This document shows, one piece after another, positions 35,501-43,439 of a stretch of 64,000 nt of DNA. Below the pieces are notes generated by a model. That model made no database searches, was not told the origin of the DNA, and saw only the letters and a program-made list of their open reading frames with translations. Position numbers and translations under genes: made by a program. This stretch comes from Heligmosomoides polygyrus polygyrus. Lineage: Eukaryota; Nematoda; Chromadorea; Rhabditida; Heligmosomidae. Position 1 is the first letter of the stretch. Each line of letters starts with the position of its first letter. Location of the stretch: assembly GCA_947396885.1 (NCBI GenBank), contig OX377202.1, forward strand, positions 72,698,643-72,762,642, read 5' to 3'.

Positions 35501-38500
35501 TGGTTGAGGCGGCTTTGAAGAAGACGAGGCCAGGCAAAGAGACTGGGCGCAATGACGTGGCAACTGATTTACGGAAGACCAAGTACTGGTACCCTGCTGA
35601 GTGGTTGGCGAAGTTCTTTAATCAGGTTGTGGCGGAGGAGAAAGTGCCTGAGTGCTGGTGCCGAAGTACGACGATTCCGAGACAGTCCTGCAGATTGCTC
35701 CAATTACCGCCCGATTCGCTTGCTTTCGCATAGCATGAAGATCTTTGAGCGAGTTGTCGGTGAATAATTCGGGACATCGTCCAGCTTTCCTGCAATCGGT
35801 GCGGCTTGGCTGGCTGTGGCACCATTGATGCGATTCACGTCGCCCGTCTCCTGATAGAGAAGCATCGCGAGAAATAGAAGCCAGTGCATATCGCCTTCCT
35901 CGACTTGGAGAATGCCTTTGACCGAGTACAGCGTGAAGTGATATGGTACGCCCTGCGTCAACATGGAGTTCCTGAAGAGCTCATAAAGTGGGTGCGAATT
36001 CTCTACTCTTGTCCAAAGAGTAGAGTTCAAGCTGCAGCTGGAACCTCGATGGAGTTTCCCATCTCTGTCGGGGTAAACCAGGGTTCTGGGCTTTCCCCAC
36101 TCGTCTTTGTTGTCGTCATGGATGCCATTACACGACATCTTCAGAAGCCCGTCCCCTGGACGTTGCTTTATGCCCACGACGTGATGATCGCTAGCGAGGA
36201 TAAAGGTGAACTCGGTGCAAGCTTGGTGTGATCGCTTGGAGTGGTTTGGACTCAAACTGAACGTGAAGAAGACCGAATATCTAACGACGAACGTTACTGA
36301 TCGTGAGTCCAGCTCCATCAAGGTTAATTTCAGAGCTTCCACGCACTGCGGTCTTTAAGTACCTGGGATTAGCAGTCGCGTCTGACAACATACTGACGGT
36401 TGAAATGAATTCACGCGTAGTGCAGCTTGGTCCAAGTGGCACTCGTTGACTGGCGTGCTGTGTGACAAGAAGATACCAGAGCGCTTCAAGTCGAAGATCT
36501 ACAGAGCAGTCATTCGGCCGGTAGCGATGTACGGCGCTGAGTGTTTGCCTGCGACCAAGGAAGTTGAAGCGCGCCTCAGCGTCATGGAGACTAGGATGCT
36601 GCGCTGGACGGCTCGAGTCACGCCCATGGACCGCATCCGAAACGATGTCATTCGGCAGAAGTTCGGTGTCGCGTCGATAGCTGACAGGATGCGCGAAAAT
36701 CGCTTGCGATGGTACGGTCACGTTCTGTGTGGAAAGAAAGACTGCGTCCGCAAGATAGGCCTTAACTTCGAGATAATTGGAAAGCGGCCTAGAGGGCGCC
36801 CGAAGCAGAGCTGGTCTGATACGTTACATATGGACTTGAAGGTTGCTGGTGTCGACCCTGATTTAGCGCTGGATCGGGAAAGGTGGCGTCGTGACACCAG
36901 AATAGCGGATCCCGCCGCGAAGCGGGACAAACGCTGAAGAAGAAGAAGAAGAAGAAGAAGAAGAAGAAGAAGAAGAAGAAGAAGAAGAAGACCGGTAAAG
37001 TGTCATGAGTGGCGAAGTCCCTGGCGTCTTATTCGTCAGCTGGGTTCGAGATTTTGCTCAAACCTCGGTTTGTTAACCAGTAATGTTTGAAAATTCATAT
37101 TAGTAAAGAAACAAATACAAGGATTTTTATTGTTATAAGTGGCCGGAAAAGAGTTGCATGCTGCCTTGCGCCTTCCTTGCTTATGAAAAATTAGACGAAG
37201 TAATGAGTTTTGATCATTTCCGTTTCCGTGTTTTGTATTCCGGTTTCCGACCATTTTGAGCAGTTCCACTTCGTATTCCGTCTTCCGCTTTTCTCGAAAA
37301 GATTTCCGCACATCCCTTTGTCGCCATCACCTCTATTTCTGCTCTAGGCAAGATGAGTGTTCCATCGAGGTCGTTTAGGCTGTAAATCATACACTAGTAT
37401 TCTGCGAGCTTCTTTTTATCTTCTTCAAACTGGGTATGCTGGCCGTAGCAGCTAACTGCCGACAGTTTTAAAAGCTTCCGTGGTGCTAAGCAGGTCTTCT
37501 CTTGCACAGCTTGCTCAGGTGGCATACTTGATGATTTCGTTGACGCACCCTTAGTCTTGTCTGCGCGCGAATACTGTGTGGTGTCTGAGCTTCGAAGAGA
37601 ACTGCAGTTGAGAGCCACGTTTCAGCAACGGGTAGCAGTCGCTGTGATGTTAACGAGACGATCGTAGTCTTCATCAATTTCGGCAGGCATGCCCTCTAAG
37701 ACTTGTCAATCGTCCTTCGAATCGCCCATGCCTTAAGAATGTTGGCCACGACTACGACTGCCTTGACCAGATCCGTACTTGTACTCGGTCGATATGAAAT
37801 CGAGCTCGCAAAACGCGATGATCACCTCCAGCATTGGACGGTGGAACTAATCCAACATATGTTACCCTTTCGCTGCACAGGATGTGGTCTGGGTAGTGAT
37901 GGTGTTGTCTGTTAGGAGATGCATGGATCTTCTTTTCACTGGCACTTTGAGGAAGTGGCTGTGTCCACAATAAAGCTAATGTGTTTCACAGACGTTACCA
38001 GCACTTTTGGGAAAATGCTGTCGCGTCCCATCCCGCCACCGAATACCGCCATGTAGCTGACAGATCTGCCGTGCGTAACACGTGAGAAGATAGATCACAA
38101 CAGGTTTCGATGGGTATGTGTACAGCCCTGAAGTGATACAATTTTTGCAATTTTTGGACCACCGAGGGCCATTTAGCAAAAACGAAACACAGTTCTGAGA
38201 CCCTCGTCCAATGCCCTAAAAGACCATGTAGGTCTCGTTCAGAATCTCGGGCCGATTTCGCTGACATGAGTTCTCTTTAGGGGGATCGAAACTGACGGTA
38301 AGCAGTTGAATAACCCGAGGACATTGTGCTCATCTCGAGATCCTCGGATGATGCCTCGCAAATGCTGCACGAGTTGCATGCAAAAGGATGGAATCTGGTG
38401 TAACATGTCGAAGATCAATTTCAGGAGAAGCGAATTCACTGATGAGAGTTTCTATACTTCATCAAGGGCTCCTCTCGAGGAAGTTGAATAATACGTTTAT

Positions 38501-40470
38501 TTCGGTCGGCTACCTAAATGAGGAACGACTTGGAGAACTATCCAGGAGGAGGGGAAAGCTGAATCGACAGTGGACAACTCCATCAAAAATATGGTCAAGA
38601 GAACAGAGATTTCGAACTGCGGGCCAAGTTCAACACCACAGCTCTTCTCGTCTTCTGCTACGCACGCGAAACATGGCCGTTTACGAAGTCGATGGAAGAC
38701 CAGCTACGAAGAACGCAGGTAGTCTTGAAACGCACAATGGTCTGCATTTCCCTGTACCAACTGTTCAAATTACGCAGCGGAGGTGAAGTACGCGTTTGCT
38801 ATACACCTCACGAAACACAATGATGGGCGCATGAGCACCGTATCTGCGCCTCTGGGAGCTTTCAAGAAGAAGCGACCACATGGTAGGCCGCGACTACGAT
38901 GGCAAGATCCCCTTCAAGTTGATACAACATCGGGATAATGATGATTGTCCACTGATCATCAATCGCTCAAGATCGACAGACGCATAGAAGAGAACCAGCA
39001 ACCTACGCAGGACAAACCGTTGCTGAGAAATTGGTCGCAAGTAACGCAAGTGTCGCAATATCACTTTCTTGACTTGAGAAATGATGCAAAGCAGTGTTCC
39101 TACTCAGTGGTCTGACTCAGAAAACCATGAAGTGACCAAAACGCGGATGTTGGAACTGGAGATACAACACCTTTTTAGAAGGGACCCGCGTCGAAAATCC
39201 AAACGGCACCGGATAATTACCTGACGGCATGCAAAAAGATAAAGGTTACCGCTGCAAGAAAATAGAGGCCAACGAAATCATGTGGTTATATGCATCACCA
39301 TTCACTGCTACCGACCAAATTCTCAAATGCGAGGTTCTTTTCAAAGACACTGACTTACGCTTTATTCACTGCACCAGAACAACAGTGTTCAAGGTAGGTT
39401 AAGATCGATGAGGGACGGAACGGCGTTTGTCTGTGTTCGGGACGTGCCAAGCACTTTAATTCTTTTATGGAATAATGTGGAGGTAATTCGCCGTATCTGG
39501 AAGTGGCCTGTAGCCCAAGCCAGCCTAAACCAGGAGTTTCGATTAGGAGTACACGCGAAAGCAGGCGCCTCGAAAAAACCTCTTTAAAGATTGCATGCAT
39601 TACCGAATTTTCGAATTAGTTGTGCAATAGCTTCCTCTCATTCAGGAGTTGGTATTATTATTGTTCTAACTGCTGTACCAATCTACGGAATTTTCATTGC
39701 AATCGGTAAACAGCCACAAATCCTAGAAGACGCCATTTGTAAGTTCCTGAATCCTCAATCACTGCTCTTTACACAAGGATTGTGTCAGTTGCTCCAACTT
39801 ACTTGAGCACAAAATTTACTGCACAAACACAGCTTTCATGCCTTTTTCAATGCTTAAGTGTCCAAGAAACCCTATATACCATTCTTTTATTTGCGTATGA
39901 GCGCCCCGAGGGAGTAGCCATTGAGGCAGATGGTCTAAGAAGATGTGAATGCTGAGCAGGTGTGCGTAACATACCACAATCCTGTGCAAAACTATTCCTA
40001 CTAAGCACTTTGTAAGCGTGCAGATCAGACGTGGATGAACCAGGCGGCAACATCTGTGCGCTCATACCTGATTCTGCATCTGCTCATATCTCAACTTTGT
40101 TCTAAAACCACGGCAACAGCAGACGTAAAGAAAAGGAATAATATGGTCTATCGTCGGAAATTTCGGGGCACATGATGAACTGAACAAATGACGGCATTGT
40201 TTGACCGCCACCGAAACCTCTACGGCTGAACACCAGGATCCTTCCCGAAGGTCTTGCCTGAGTCATTATGCGCCACTTGGACAACTATATACTCAACCGT
40301 CGCTCATCGCACTCGTTCTAAATTGTGCCTGTACTCCTGAGAGCAATTCTGAAGTCTTCATTTTTGCGAGACGGGTGGTGCTACAAAAGCTCCCTGGAAG
40401 TGATTTCGTCCAGTTGACATTGACCTTCTACATCCTTGTTTTGTCAACATATGGCCATTTCTTCTTCTGA
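14420..40470 (+). CDS. L-type amino-acid transporter light chain (SLC7/LAT, nematode AAT family), multi-exon, 5' incomplete
   Basis: Ten exons on + encode a protein that aligns in order with SLC7 light chains from about TM4 to the C-terminus: 14420-14535, 17431-17556, 17759-17912, 20699-20822, 21024-21117, 21178-21274, 23482-23634, 32419-32503, 39646-39738 and 40355-40470. Each internal edge has AG/GT, and splice phases join at every junction except 20822 to 21024. Characteristic segments are [55 protein letters not shown] and [11 protein letters not shown]. By family, this is a 12-TM exchanger of large neutral amino acids at the plasma membrane, often paired with a heavy chain (4F2hc or a relative). 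N-terminal exons (TM1-3) are not seen in this window. No in-frame stop or frameshift is seen in the exons, so it could be a working gene whose 5' part lies upstream or is missing from the assembly. Confidence 0.85.
14800..14936 (+). pseudogene. RTE-like LINE fragment, C-terminal domain
   Basis: The + frame reads [20 protein letters not shown] and then [20 protein letters not shown] is the conserved C-terminal signature of nematode RTE-type LINE polyproteins. The same family occurs on the minus strand at 60.2-61.6 kb. Only this short piece is preserved. Confidence 0.65.
15215..15335 (+). repeat. Dispersed repeat, matches 23088-23205
   Basis: By eye the two segments share GTGGAGGC, GAATNCG, GCCTATA and AGAAGTCTG/GCAAGTCTG words in the same order and spacing. 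I recognise no coding content. Confidence 0.5.
15855..16560 (-). pseudogene. mariner transposase remnant
   Basis: On the minus strand the segment [20 protein letters not shown], preceded by LVRKGRRP, is the helix-turn-helix of mariner transposases. It then reads LVQALGY, and after frame changes [17 protein letters not shown]-like and LLPQG-like pieces in several frames. These are mariner motifs from the linker to the C-terminus. The block between the linker and LLCCFWDSK is shortened, so the first catalytic aspartate region is probably lost. A related mariner, bandit, is known from hookworms, and this could be a relative. It lies upstream of transporter exon B, in the intron. Confidence 0.75.
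16561..17430. other. Transporter intron sequence
   Basis: AT-rich intronic sequence ending in the acceptor of exon B. I recognise no gene or repeat in it. Confidence 0.5.
17431..17556 (+). CDS. Transporter exon B (TM5 region)
   Basis: The exon is bounded by TTGTTGCAG and GTGAGA. It encodes [19 protein letters not shown] and [20 protein letters not shown]. The asparagine-cysteine pair and the VQD(W) motif are typical of the SLC7 light-chain loop between TM4 and TM5. Phase 1 in, phase 1 out, joining exon A as a leucine codon. Confidence 0.88.
17759..17912 (+). CDS. Transporter exon C (TM6 region)
   Basis: Acceptor CTTTTTAG, donor GTCTGA (a weak donor). The exon encodes [19 protein letters not shown] and then [20 protein letters not shown]. 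The YSGLFAY-GW-YLNF-TEE block is the strongest family signature in this gene. It ends in phase 2 inside the INPRR segment. Confidence 0.92.
18255..18495 (-). mobile_element. tRNA-derived SINE, copy 1
   Basis: On the minus strand, a head of about 120 bp (starting near TCAGCTTAACTGGTTCCACG) is followed by a 74-nt tRNA-like body at 18299-18372 and a tail with GTTTTGATCGCAACAAAACA. The body has complementary 7-nt acceptor arms (GCGCCGG with CTGGCGC, one G-T pair), a perfect 5-bp T-stem and a B-box, GGTTCGAGTCCC. The anticodon arm is irregular, so this is not a normal tRNA gene. A second copy lies at 56364-56595. It would be transcribed by RNA polymerase III if active. It lies in the intron between exons C and D. 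Confidence 0.78.
18500..20690. other. Transporter intron, no recognised feature
   Basis: I see no conserved coding motif on either strand. The segment at 20340-20520 is somewhat GC-rich and has small open frames, but nothing I can assign. Confidence 0.5.
20699..20822 (+). CDS. Transporter exon D (TM7 region)
   Basis: Acceptor TTCTTCAG, donor GTATGT. The exon encodes [20 protein letters not shown] followed by [20 protein letters not shown]. It joins exon C in phase through an arginine codon and ends in phase 0. Confidence 0.9.
20905..20926 (+). CDS. Candidate transporter microexon (22 nt)
   Basis: Exon D ends in phase 0 but exon E needs one preceding base. The segment after TTTGTAG and before GTGCAG is 22 nt, which would restore phase exactly and add QNSLIAD plus one shared codon. 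Other SLC7 proteins have a few residues at this position, but this sequence is only a loose match and the donor is weak. Confidence 0.35.
21024..21117 (+). CDS. Transporter exon E (TM8 start)
   Basis: Acceptor GTTCGCAG, donor GTACCA. The exon encodes [20 protein letters not shown] followed by [11 protein letters not shown]. The S-NG-TSSR motif is a conserved SLC7 light-chain element. Ends in phase 2. Confidence 0.9.
21178..21274 (+). CDS. Transporter exon F
   Basis: Acceptor GTTGTTGCAG, donor GTATGT. The exon encodes [20 protein letters not shown] and then [12 protein letters not shown]. The A-REGH-P--L-MI motif and the TP-PA-VF segment match the cytoplasmic loop before TM9. Phase 2 in, phase 0 out. 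Confidence 0.92.
21790..22300 (-). pseudogene. RTE-like LINE 3' fragment
   Basis: On the minus strand the pieces read [30 protein letters not shown] and [13 protein letters not shown], then a GAA-rich tail near 21800. They match, in order, the end of the LINE at 34.0-36.99 kb ([47 protein letters not shown], then (GAA)n). The copy is 5'-truncated and frameshifted, as LINE copies usually are. Confidence 0.75.
22310..23480. other. Transporter intron with repeat relics
   Basis: The segment 23088-23205 matches 15215-15335. On the minus strand, 23215-23330 contains a B-box-like GGTTCGTATTTCC and may be another degraded tRNA-like repeat. Otherwise I recognise nothing. Confidence 0.45.
23482..23634 (+). 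CDS. Transporter exon G (TM9-10 region)
   Basis: Acceptor TCTTCGTTTCAG, donor GTGGGT. The exon is 153 bp (51 codons) and has no early methionine-led frame. It encodes [20 protein letters not shown], then [18 protein letters not shown], then [10 protein letters not shown]. The W-R---P---RPVK ending is characteristic of SLC7 light chains directly before TM11. Phase 0 at both ends. Confidence 0.88.
24130..24188 (+). repeat. Possible 5' LTR remnant of an old BEL/Pao copy (left piece)
   Basis: The text from AGAAGATATCAAGG through GCGAATTCTTTAGTTAGC aligns with 31482-31545. Its continuation after an inserted inverted repeat resumes near 25220 (GTTATGATAAGCTGAA), again aligned with 31548 onward. 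The two copies bracket BEL/Pao gag and reverse transcriptase remnants in the same orientation. Confidence 0.5.
24190..24735 (+). repeat. Dispersed repeat with tRNA-like segment, copy 2
   Basis: Aligned with 12990-13950. A tRNA-like stretch lies at about 24379-24460, with a B-box-like GAGTTCTAGCTC. It forms an inverted pair with the copy at 24736-25225. Confidence 0.6.
24736..25225 (-). repeat. Dispersed repeat with tRNA-like segment, copy 3 (inverted)
   Basis: The reverse complement matches copy 2 in order: CATGATCACAGGAGTCAATT near 24900-24920, a tRNA-like stretch at about 24957-25050 with GAATTCGAGTCC, then the AACTCAAGGTGAGCTTTTGC block near 25190. The pair makes a roughly 1-kb imperfect palindrome. 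Confidence 0.6.
25380..26780 (+). pseudogene. BEL/Pao gag remnant
   Basis: The clearest part is at 26493-26760, with three degraded zinc knuckles: [13 protein letters not shown] (first cysteine lost to arginine), [13 protein letters not shown] (again the first cysteine lost), and a vestigial third, [10 protein letters not shown]. Upstream frames such as [19 protein letters not shown] are gag-like but broken by stops. This is an old copy. Reverse transcriptase pieces of probably the same element lie at 29.6-31.0 kb. Confidence 0.6.
26790..26886 (+). pseudogene. RTE-like LINE 3' terminus
   Basis: A short stretch reading WRRDTGS after GGTAGGCCGCG-type bases matches the end of the LINE at 36.8-36.94 kb (GRPKQS...[10 protein letters not shown]). 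Only the terminal part remains. Confidence 0.5.
26890..28300. other. Transporter intron, unassigned
   Basis: No gene or known element is seen. Near 27790-27850 there is a partial palindrome, GGCGGAAAAGGCGG against GCTTTTTCCGCC. Confidence 0.45.
28303..29144 (-). pseudogene. CR1-like LINE reverse transcriptase fragment
   Basis: The minus strand reads [52 protein letters not shown], and in another frame [14 protein letters not shown]. Then [20 protein letters not shown] follows at 28303-28524. These are RT motifs of CR1/jockey-type LINEs. The first catalytic aspartate (D-SKAFD) is tyrosine, and the YADD box reads YVDG, so it is dead. The 3' side ends in short tandem repeats, TAACATTTGAT, at about 28308-28360. 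Confidence 0.8.
28305..28362. repeat. Short tandem repeat (TAACATTTGAT type)
   Basis: Four to five imperfect copies of TAACATTTGAT end the CR1-like fragment. Such tails are common at LINE 3' truncation points. Confidence 0.7.
29090..29215 (+). repeat. Dispersed repeat, matches 38115-38255
   Basis: Both contain GCCATTTTTGGAGCACC or a close variant, then CAGTTCTGTGATCCTC-like bases, then AAGACCATGTAGGTCTC. Non-coding. Confidence 0.65.
30349..30750. mobile_element. GC-rich foldback MITE
   Basis: The left end GCCGCCACAGACTTCTGC is inverted at the right end (30731-30748). The core holds many GGCGGCACC-type words, and CCATAGGGCAGAGACGCAGAG at 30396-30416 has a counterpart in the element at 58.4 kb. 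It interrupts the BEL/Pao RT reading frame. The target duplication could not be fixed. Confidence 0.7.
30692..30748. repeat. 57-bp near-perfect hairpin
   Basis: GGCCGCCACAGACTTCTGC is followed after a short GC-rich inner stem by GCAGAAGTCTGTGGCGGCC. The 19-bp outer stem is perfect and the inner GCGCCGC/GCGGCGC also pairs. It lies at the right end of the MITE. Confidence 0.85.
31020..31480 (+). other. Unassigned open frame region
   Basis: A frame at 31098-31406 (102 codons) with [20 protein letters not shown] follows the RT remnant. It matches no family I know. It might be part of the same old element, or chance. Confidence 0.3.
31482..31690 (+). repeat. Possible 3' LTR remnant of the old BEL/Pao copy
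   Basis: AGAAGATCCCAAGGGAAATG to ATGAATTCTTTAGC aligns with 24123-24180, and CATGATAAGCTGAACC to GTTTGAG aligns with 25225-25380. The boundaries are degenerate and no target duplication was found. Confidence 0.5.
32097..32360. mobile_element. piggyBac-like MITE
   Basis: The 264-bp segment is flanked on both sides by TTAA (32093-32096 and 32361-32364). Its ends are CCCTTTCACGACA and, inverted, CACTTTCGCAACA, matching at most positions. TTAA duplication and a CCCT-type end are hallmarks of piggyBac elements. No coding sequence. A perfect hairpin, TGTCCGACGA-CA-TCGTCGGACA, lies just inside the left end at 32111-32132. Confidence 0.6.
32419..32503 (+). CDS. Transporter exon H (TM11 region)
   Basis: Acceptor ATTTTCAG, donor GTGAAA. 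The exon encodes [20 protein letters not shown] and IYGEPWDT. It follows the RPVK ending of exon G in phase, as V-LALP follows RPIK in other LATs. The intron before it is 8.8 kb and holds an old BEL/Pao copy. Confidence 0.9.
32711..33480 (+). repeat. Minisatellite-bearing repeat, copy 3 (3' part missing)
   Basis: It starts with TATCCTACTATATG, has a short GTCCGTCC repeat (32738-32765), then a degenerate 42-46 bp minisatellite (about 32830-33400) built around TCAGAAGACATGTCACCGAT and GTCGCGCAACAGGCGTCCGG. It ends with AGACCAGTGAAGGGG-like words. The hairpin end found in copies 2 and 4 is not seen. Confidence 0.6.
33900..36937 (+). pseudogene. RTE-like LINE, near full length, inactivated
   Basis: The 5' part (to 34771) encodes an AP-endonuclease domain: [35 protein letters not shown] and [16 protein letters not shown]. 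The reverse transcriptase follows in pieces: [20 protein letters not shown] near 35700; [18 protein letters not shown] at about 35810; [19 protein letters not shown] at 35887; [20 protein letters not shown] near 36070; then the catalytic box. The tail domain has [12 protein letters not shown] and [15 protein letters not shown] and ends at the stop before a GAA repeat. Stops or frame changes lie near 34774, 35392, 35500, 35767, 35880 and 36231. The YADD box reads YAHD (36169-36180), which alone would abolish activity. It lies in the intron between exons H and I. Confidence 0.88.
36935..36990 (+). repeat. (GAA)n microsatellite tail of the LINE
   Basis: About 18 GAA/AAG units directly follow the LINE stop codon. 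The truncated copy at 21.8 kb also ends in a GAA-rich tail, so this is the family's own 3' end. Confidence 0.92.
37000..38110. other. Intron, repeat-like, unassigned
   Basis: 37190-37320 has repeated TTCCG-type words, like the subterminal repeats of hAT-like elements elsewhere in the window. Minus-strand frames at 37394-37677 form one broken reading frame over about 90 residues ([20 protein letters not shown]) that I cannot identify. Confidence 0.4.
38115..38255 (-). repeat. Dispersed repeat, matches 29090-29215
   Basis: Shares GCAATTTTTGGACCACC, CAGTTCTGAGACCCTC and AAGACCATGTAGGTCTC blocks with the other copy, in the same order. Strand is arbitrary. Confidence 0.6.
38390..38940 (+). pseudogene. 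RTE-like LINE C-terminal fragment, third family
   Basis: The + strand reads, with frame changes, [14 protein letters not shown], then [14 protein letters not shown]-like bases near 38660, and finally [17 protein letters not shown] at about 38872. These correspond to the region after the RT catalytic box up to the GRP-RW motif. It differs from the 34-37 kb LINE. Confidence 0.6.
38945..39640. other. Intron before exon I, no recognised feature
   Basis: I see no conserved motif on either strand. Confidence 0.5.
39646..39738 (+). CDS. Transporter exon I (TM12 region)
   Basis: Acceptor CATTCAG, donor GTAAGT. The exon encodes [20 protein letters not shown] and [10 protein letters not shown]. An alternative donor, GTAAAC, lies inside it, but the downstream one keeps the family-like basic segment. 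Phase 1 in and out. Confidence 0.85.
40355..40470 (+). CDS. Transporter terminal exon J (candidate)
   Basis: After AATTCTGAAG, the frame in phase with exon I encodes [16 protein letters not shown] and continues to TGA at 40468-40470. The [10 protein letters not shown] part resembles the C-terminal segment of LAT proteins. The acceptor has a weak pyrimidine tract, and the last 20 or so residues have no match I know. Confidence 0.55.
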
Positions 40471-41832
40471 TGATTCTACGACCATGACGATACATCAACA
40501 CTTATGCTACCACTGTTGTTGTGTCCATCTGTCTAGAAAGCGGTTGTTCTTCTTCAGGAACACGACCAAACTATTATTCTACATTCCGCATTCTAATTAC
40601 CGAGAATTTGTCCCTGATGATAGTTTTTCGAAAGTGGACCTATAAATTAGTTGTGACAGGTCAAATAATGTTAACAAAAGATCAAAATACTAGAAGATTC
40701 ATTTCTTCAAAACAGGTCCGAGAGTTTTTTAAAACAAGTTTGTTTCTTTGCTGGGAAGCAGTCGCATACCTCTCACTTTTCAAGCACGTAAATAAGAGGC
40801 GTGATTACGACGTTCTAAATAGGAGAAGAATAGGAGGAGAACAACCCTCCTCCGGTGTCAGAAATTACCGAACCCCCCGTGCAACCTGAGCTTGCGTTAC
40901 CTCTTTTTTATATATGTGCTGCGTCTCATTTTAGCCAGCAACTGAAAGCAAAACATGGAGCTCCGCTATTTTTTAATACATGAATGAATGCTCAGCATGG
41001 TTAACTTTTCAAAAGGATTCATCTGTAAAGAACAATCACTCAAACAAGAAAATGCCCAAACATGAAGGTGTCGCTGTTTCAGATAGCTTCACCATTTCTT
41101 GTCAGAAGATCTTCATGATCGTTGAAGATAACAAAAAGGACTGATGTGGAGAAGATGTGTCAAGACGAATGCGACCCCAGTGCCTGTTCTATTCATCTTT
41201 CCTCAATTCCTACTCTATCCATCGTTGCACTAACACTCAGTCCTCGTTAGACAAAATCATTTCTCTGCTGTAGTCGATCATGTCATACCATTCCATTTAT
41301 AGAAGATGTTCCAAAACGATGTTTTGTCCATTGTCCTTGTTTAACAGTAGAATTGTTTGAAAGATCTGCATCCTCAAATAATCCGGATGAGTTTAGCTTA
41401 AATACAATTTTAAAGGTGCAAGAAGGACTTGTTGCGTTGTTAATGATCTCTGATTGGGTGTTCGACCAGGCAAATTTATCCAATGCGCTTCGAAAATGTT
41501 GACCCTCTGACCTGCTAAGCAACTTAGTGACGTCTTAGAAAATATGCTACAGGTAGATGTCTCCATCCGTAGTTTTCCCTGCTGCTCTCGTTTCTTTTAT
41601 AAGAAGCGCAGCCTATTCATTAAACGATTAAGGCCTTTTGGATTTCGTGTCGTCTCAAGAGCAGCTTTGAACCACCACAAAAATTTCTTTATTTTATCCG
41701 AAAAGTCGGTTCCTTTTCAAGCCAGGCATTTAATTTTCGGCAGTCTGTATGACCGCGTGCTGTATTGGGTCGCTACGTGCTAGAATTTTTGAAAAAGTTA
41801 AAGTGGATGGTGTTGAAAAAAATTGGATACTG
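40471..41832. other. Region downstream of the transporter, no recognised gene
   Basis: Several short open frames (40521-40889, 41544-41783) carry no known motif. AT-rich. It may contain the transporter 3' UTR, but no clear polyadenylation boundary could be fixed. Confidence 0.45.
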
Positions 41833-42032
41833 NNNNNNNNNNNNNNNNNNNNNNNNNNNNNNNNNNNNNNNNNNNNNNNNNNNNNNNNNNNNNNNNNNNN
41901 NNNNNNNNNNNNNNNNNNNNNNNNNNNNNNNNNNNNNNNNNNNNNNNNNNNNNNNNNNNNNNNNNNNNNNNNNNNNNNNNNNNNNNNNNNNNNNNNNNNN
42001 NNNNNNNNNNNNNNNNNNNNNNNNNNNNNNNN
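41833..42032. other. Assembly gap (200 N)
   Basis: Exactly 200 unresolved bases. The right flank begins inside a tandemly repeated segment (42033-42190 matches 42994-43156), so the gap probably reflects an unresolved repeat and its true size is unknown. Confidence 0.97.
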
Positions 42033-43435
42033 AAGCTAGCTGCTCTTCTTGTACAGCTTTTTCCCTACCTAAGTGTACAAAAGGCTAGTACGTACAGTAT
42101 ATAGTATGATAGGGCTATCTATTGGTTCCTCACTGGTCCTTCCCTAGTGAAACGGTCCCCCATTACTGGTACTGCTCATCAATGATCCACCCTTAGCGGA
42201 CAACTCTTCGGCACACCTTCTGAATCCCCAGGCACATTGGAATTCGTCTTCGGCACGTCTACCTGAACCCCCAAACACGTTGAGCGAAGTCTTTGGCACG
42301 TCCTTTGAGTCCCACGCACCTCATGCGACGTATTCGCACGTCTCTTCTGAATCCCCTGCCACGCAGAAGACGTTTGGATATTCTCTGCTATTTCGTGCAC
42401 CGTAATTTGATCAGAATCGATGGAAGGCGATAAACTATGAAAACGATTTTAATATTTGTGTTAAGCGACCCCGACTTCCTCCAGGGCTAAAATTTTGACC
42501 GCCTCGACGACATCCACAAAAAATTGGTTGTTTGATCGATATCAATGGATGGCGATCGAAACTTTAAAAACGAACTTCAGATTCGTGTTCAGCGACCTCG
42601 ATTGCCCCAGGGCTAAAATTTTCAGGCAGGCAGAAGACGTCTGGGTATTTTCCGCTATATTCGAGACCTGTAATTTAGCCAATGTCGATTGGTGGCGATC
42701 GACACTTCAAAAAATAACTAACTAACTTCAGACTCGTGTTCAGCAACCTCGATTGCCCCAAGGCTGAAGTTCCCAGGCAGGGAGAAGACGGCTGGGTATT
42801 TTTCGCTATTTTCGTGCCGTAATTCCCCCAATATTTAAGACTAATTTTTGCGACGGCGGCGCCGATCGATAGTATGACTCAGCGCTTAGCGCGTTATTAT
42901 AGAGTACAAGTGCTCCGTCACGCATATCAGCGTGCCTCGCACTTGCGCGCCTCGCGCGATGTTGCAGTATCTCTAAGCTGAGGACAATCACATCAAGTTA
43001 GCTGTACAGCTTGTTGTACAGCTTTTTCCTTACCTAGGAATACAAAAAGTTCGCCGTACGTACAGTATATAGTATGATAGGACGATCTATTGGTTCCTCA
43101 CTACTGGTCCTCCCTTACTGAAACGGTCTCCCGTTACTGGTACTGGTCTTCTGAATCCCCTAGCACGTAGAAGACTCTGGGTATTCTCCGCTATTTATAC
43201 GCCCCATAATTTAATCAGTATGATGGCGATCGAAACTTTAAAAACAAACTTCAGATTCGTGTTCAGCGACCTCGATCACTCCCAGGGCTAACGTTTCAGA
43301 ACGCGTGAACGACATTCACAAAAATTCGATAATTGGATCAATATCGATTGGCGGCGATCGATACTTCTTTGACCTACTTTGGCGAGTTATCACCGCGCCT
43401 ACGTGATTGGTCATCAGCTTTATACTAGCCGGCTA
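42033..43435. repeat. Tandem satellite-like block
   Basis: Two copies of a unit about 961 bp apart (42033 and 42994) start with a TTGTACAGCTTTTTCC block, then GTACGTACAGTATATAGTATG, then TTGGTTCCTCACT and short ACTGGT words. Between them, units of about 150 bp with GGGTATTTTCCGCTAT and GGCGATCGAAACTTTAAAAA recur near 42366, 42632, 42783 and 43165. A 42-bp minisatellite like that of the 11-12 kb repeats lies at 42200-42370. No coding content. Confidence 0.7.
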
Positions 43436-43439
43436 GGGC

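Noticed and set aside
42806..42991. Short minus-strand ORF with no motif as a gene
   Set aside because: Lies in satellite-like repeat units; no start or splice evidence.
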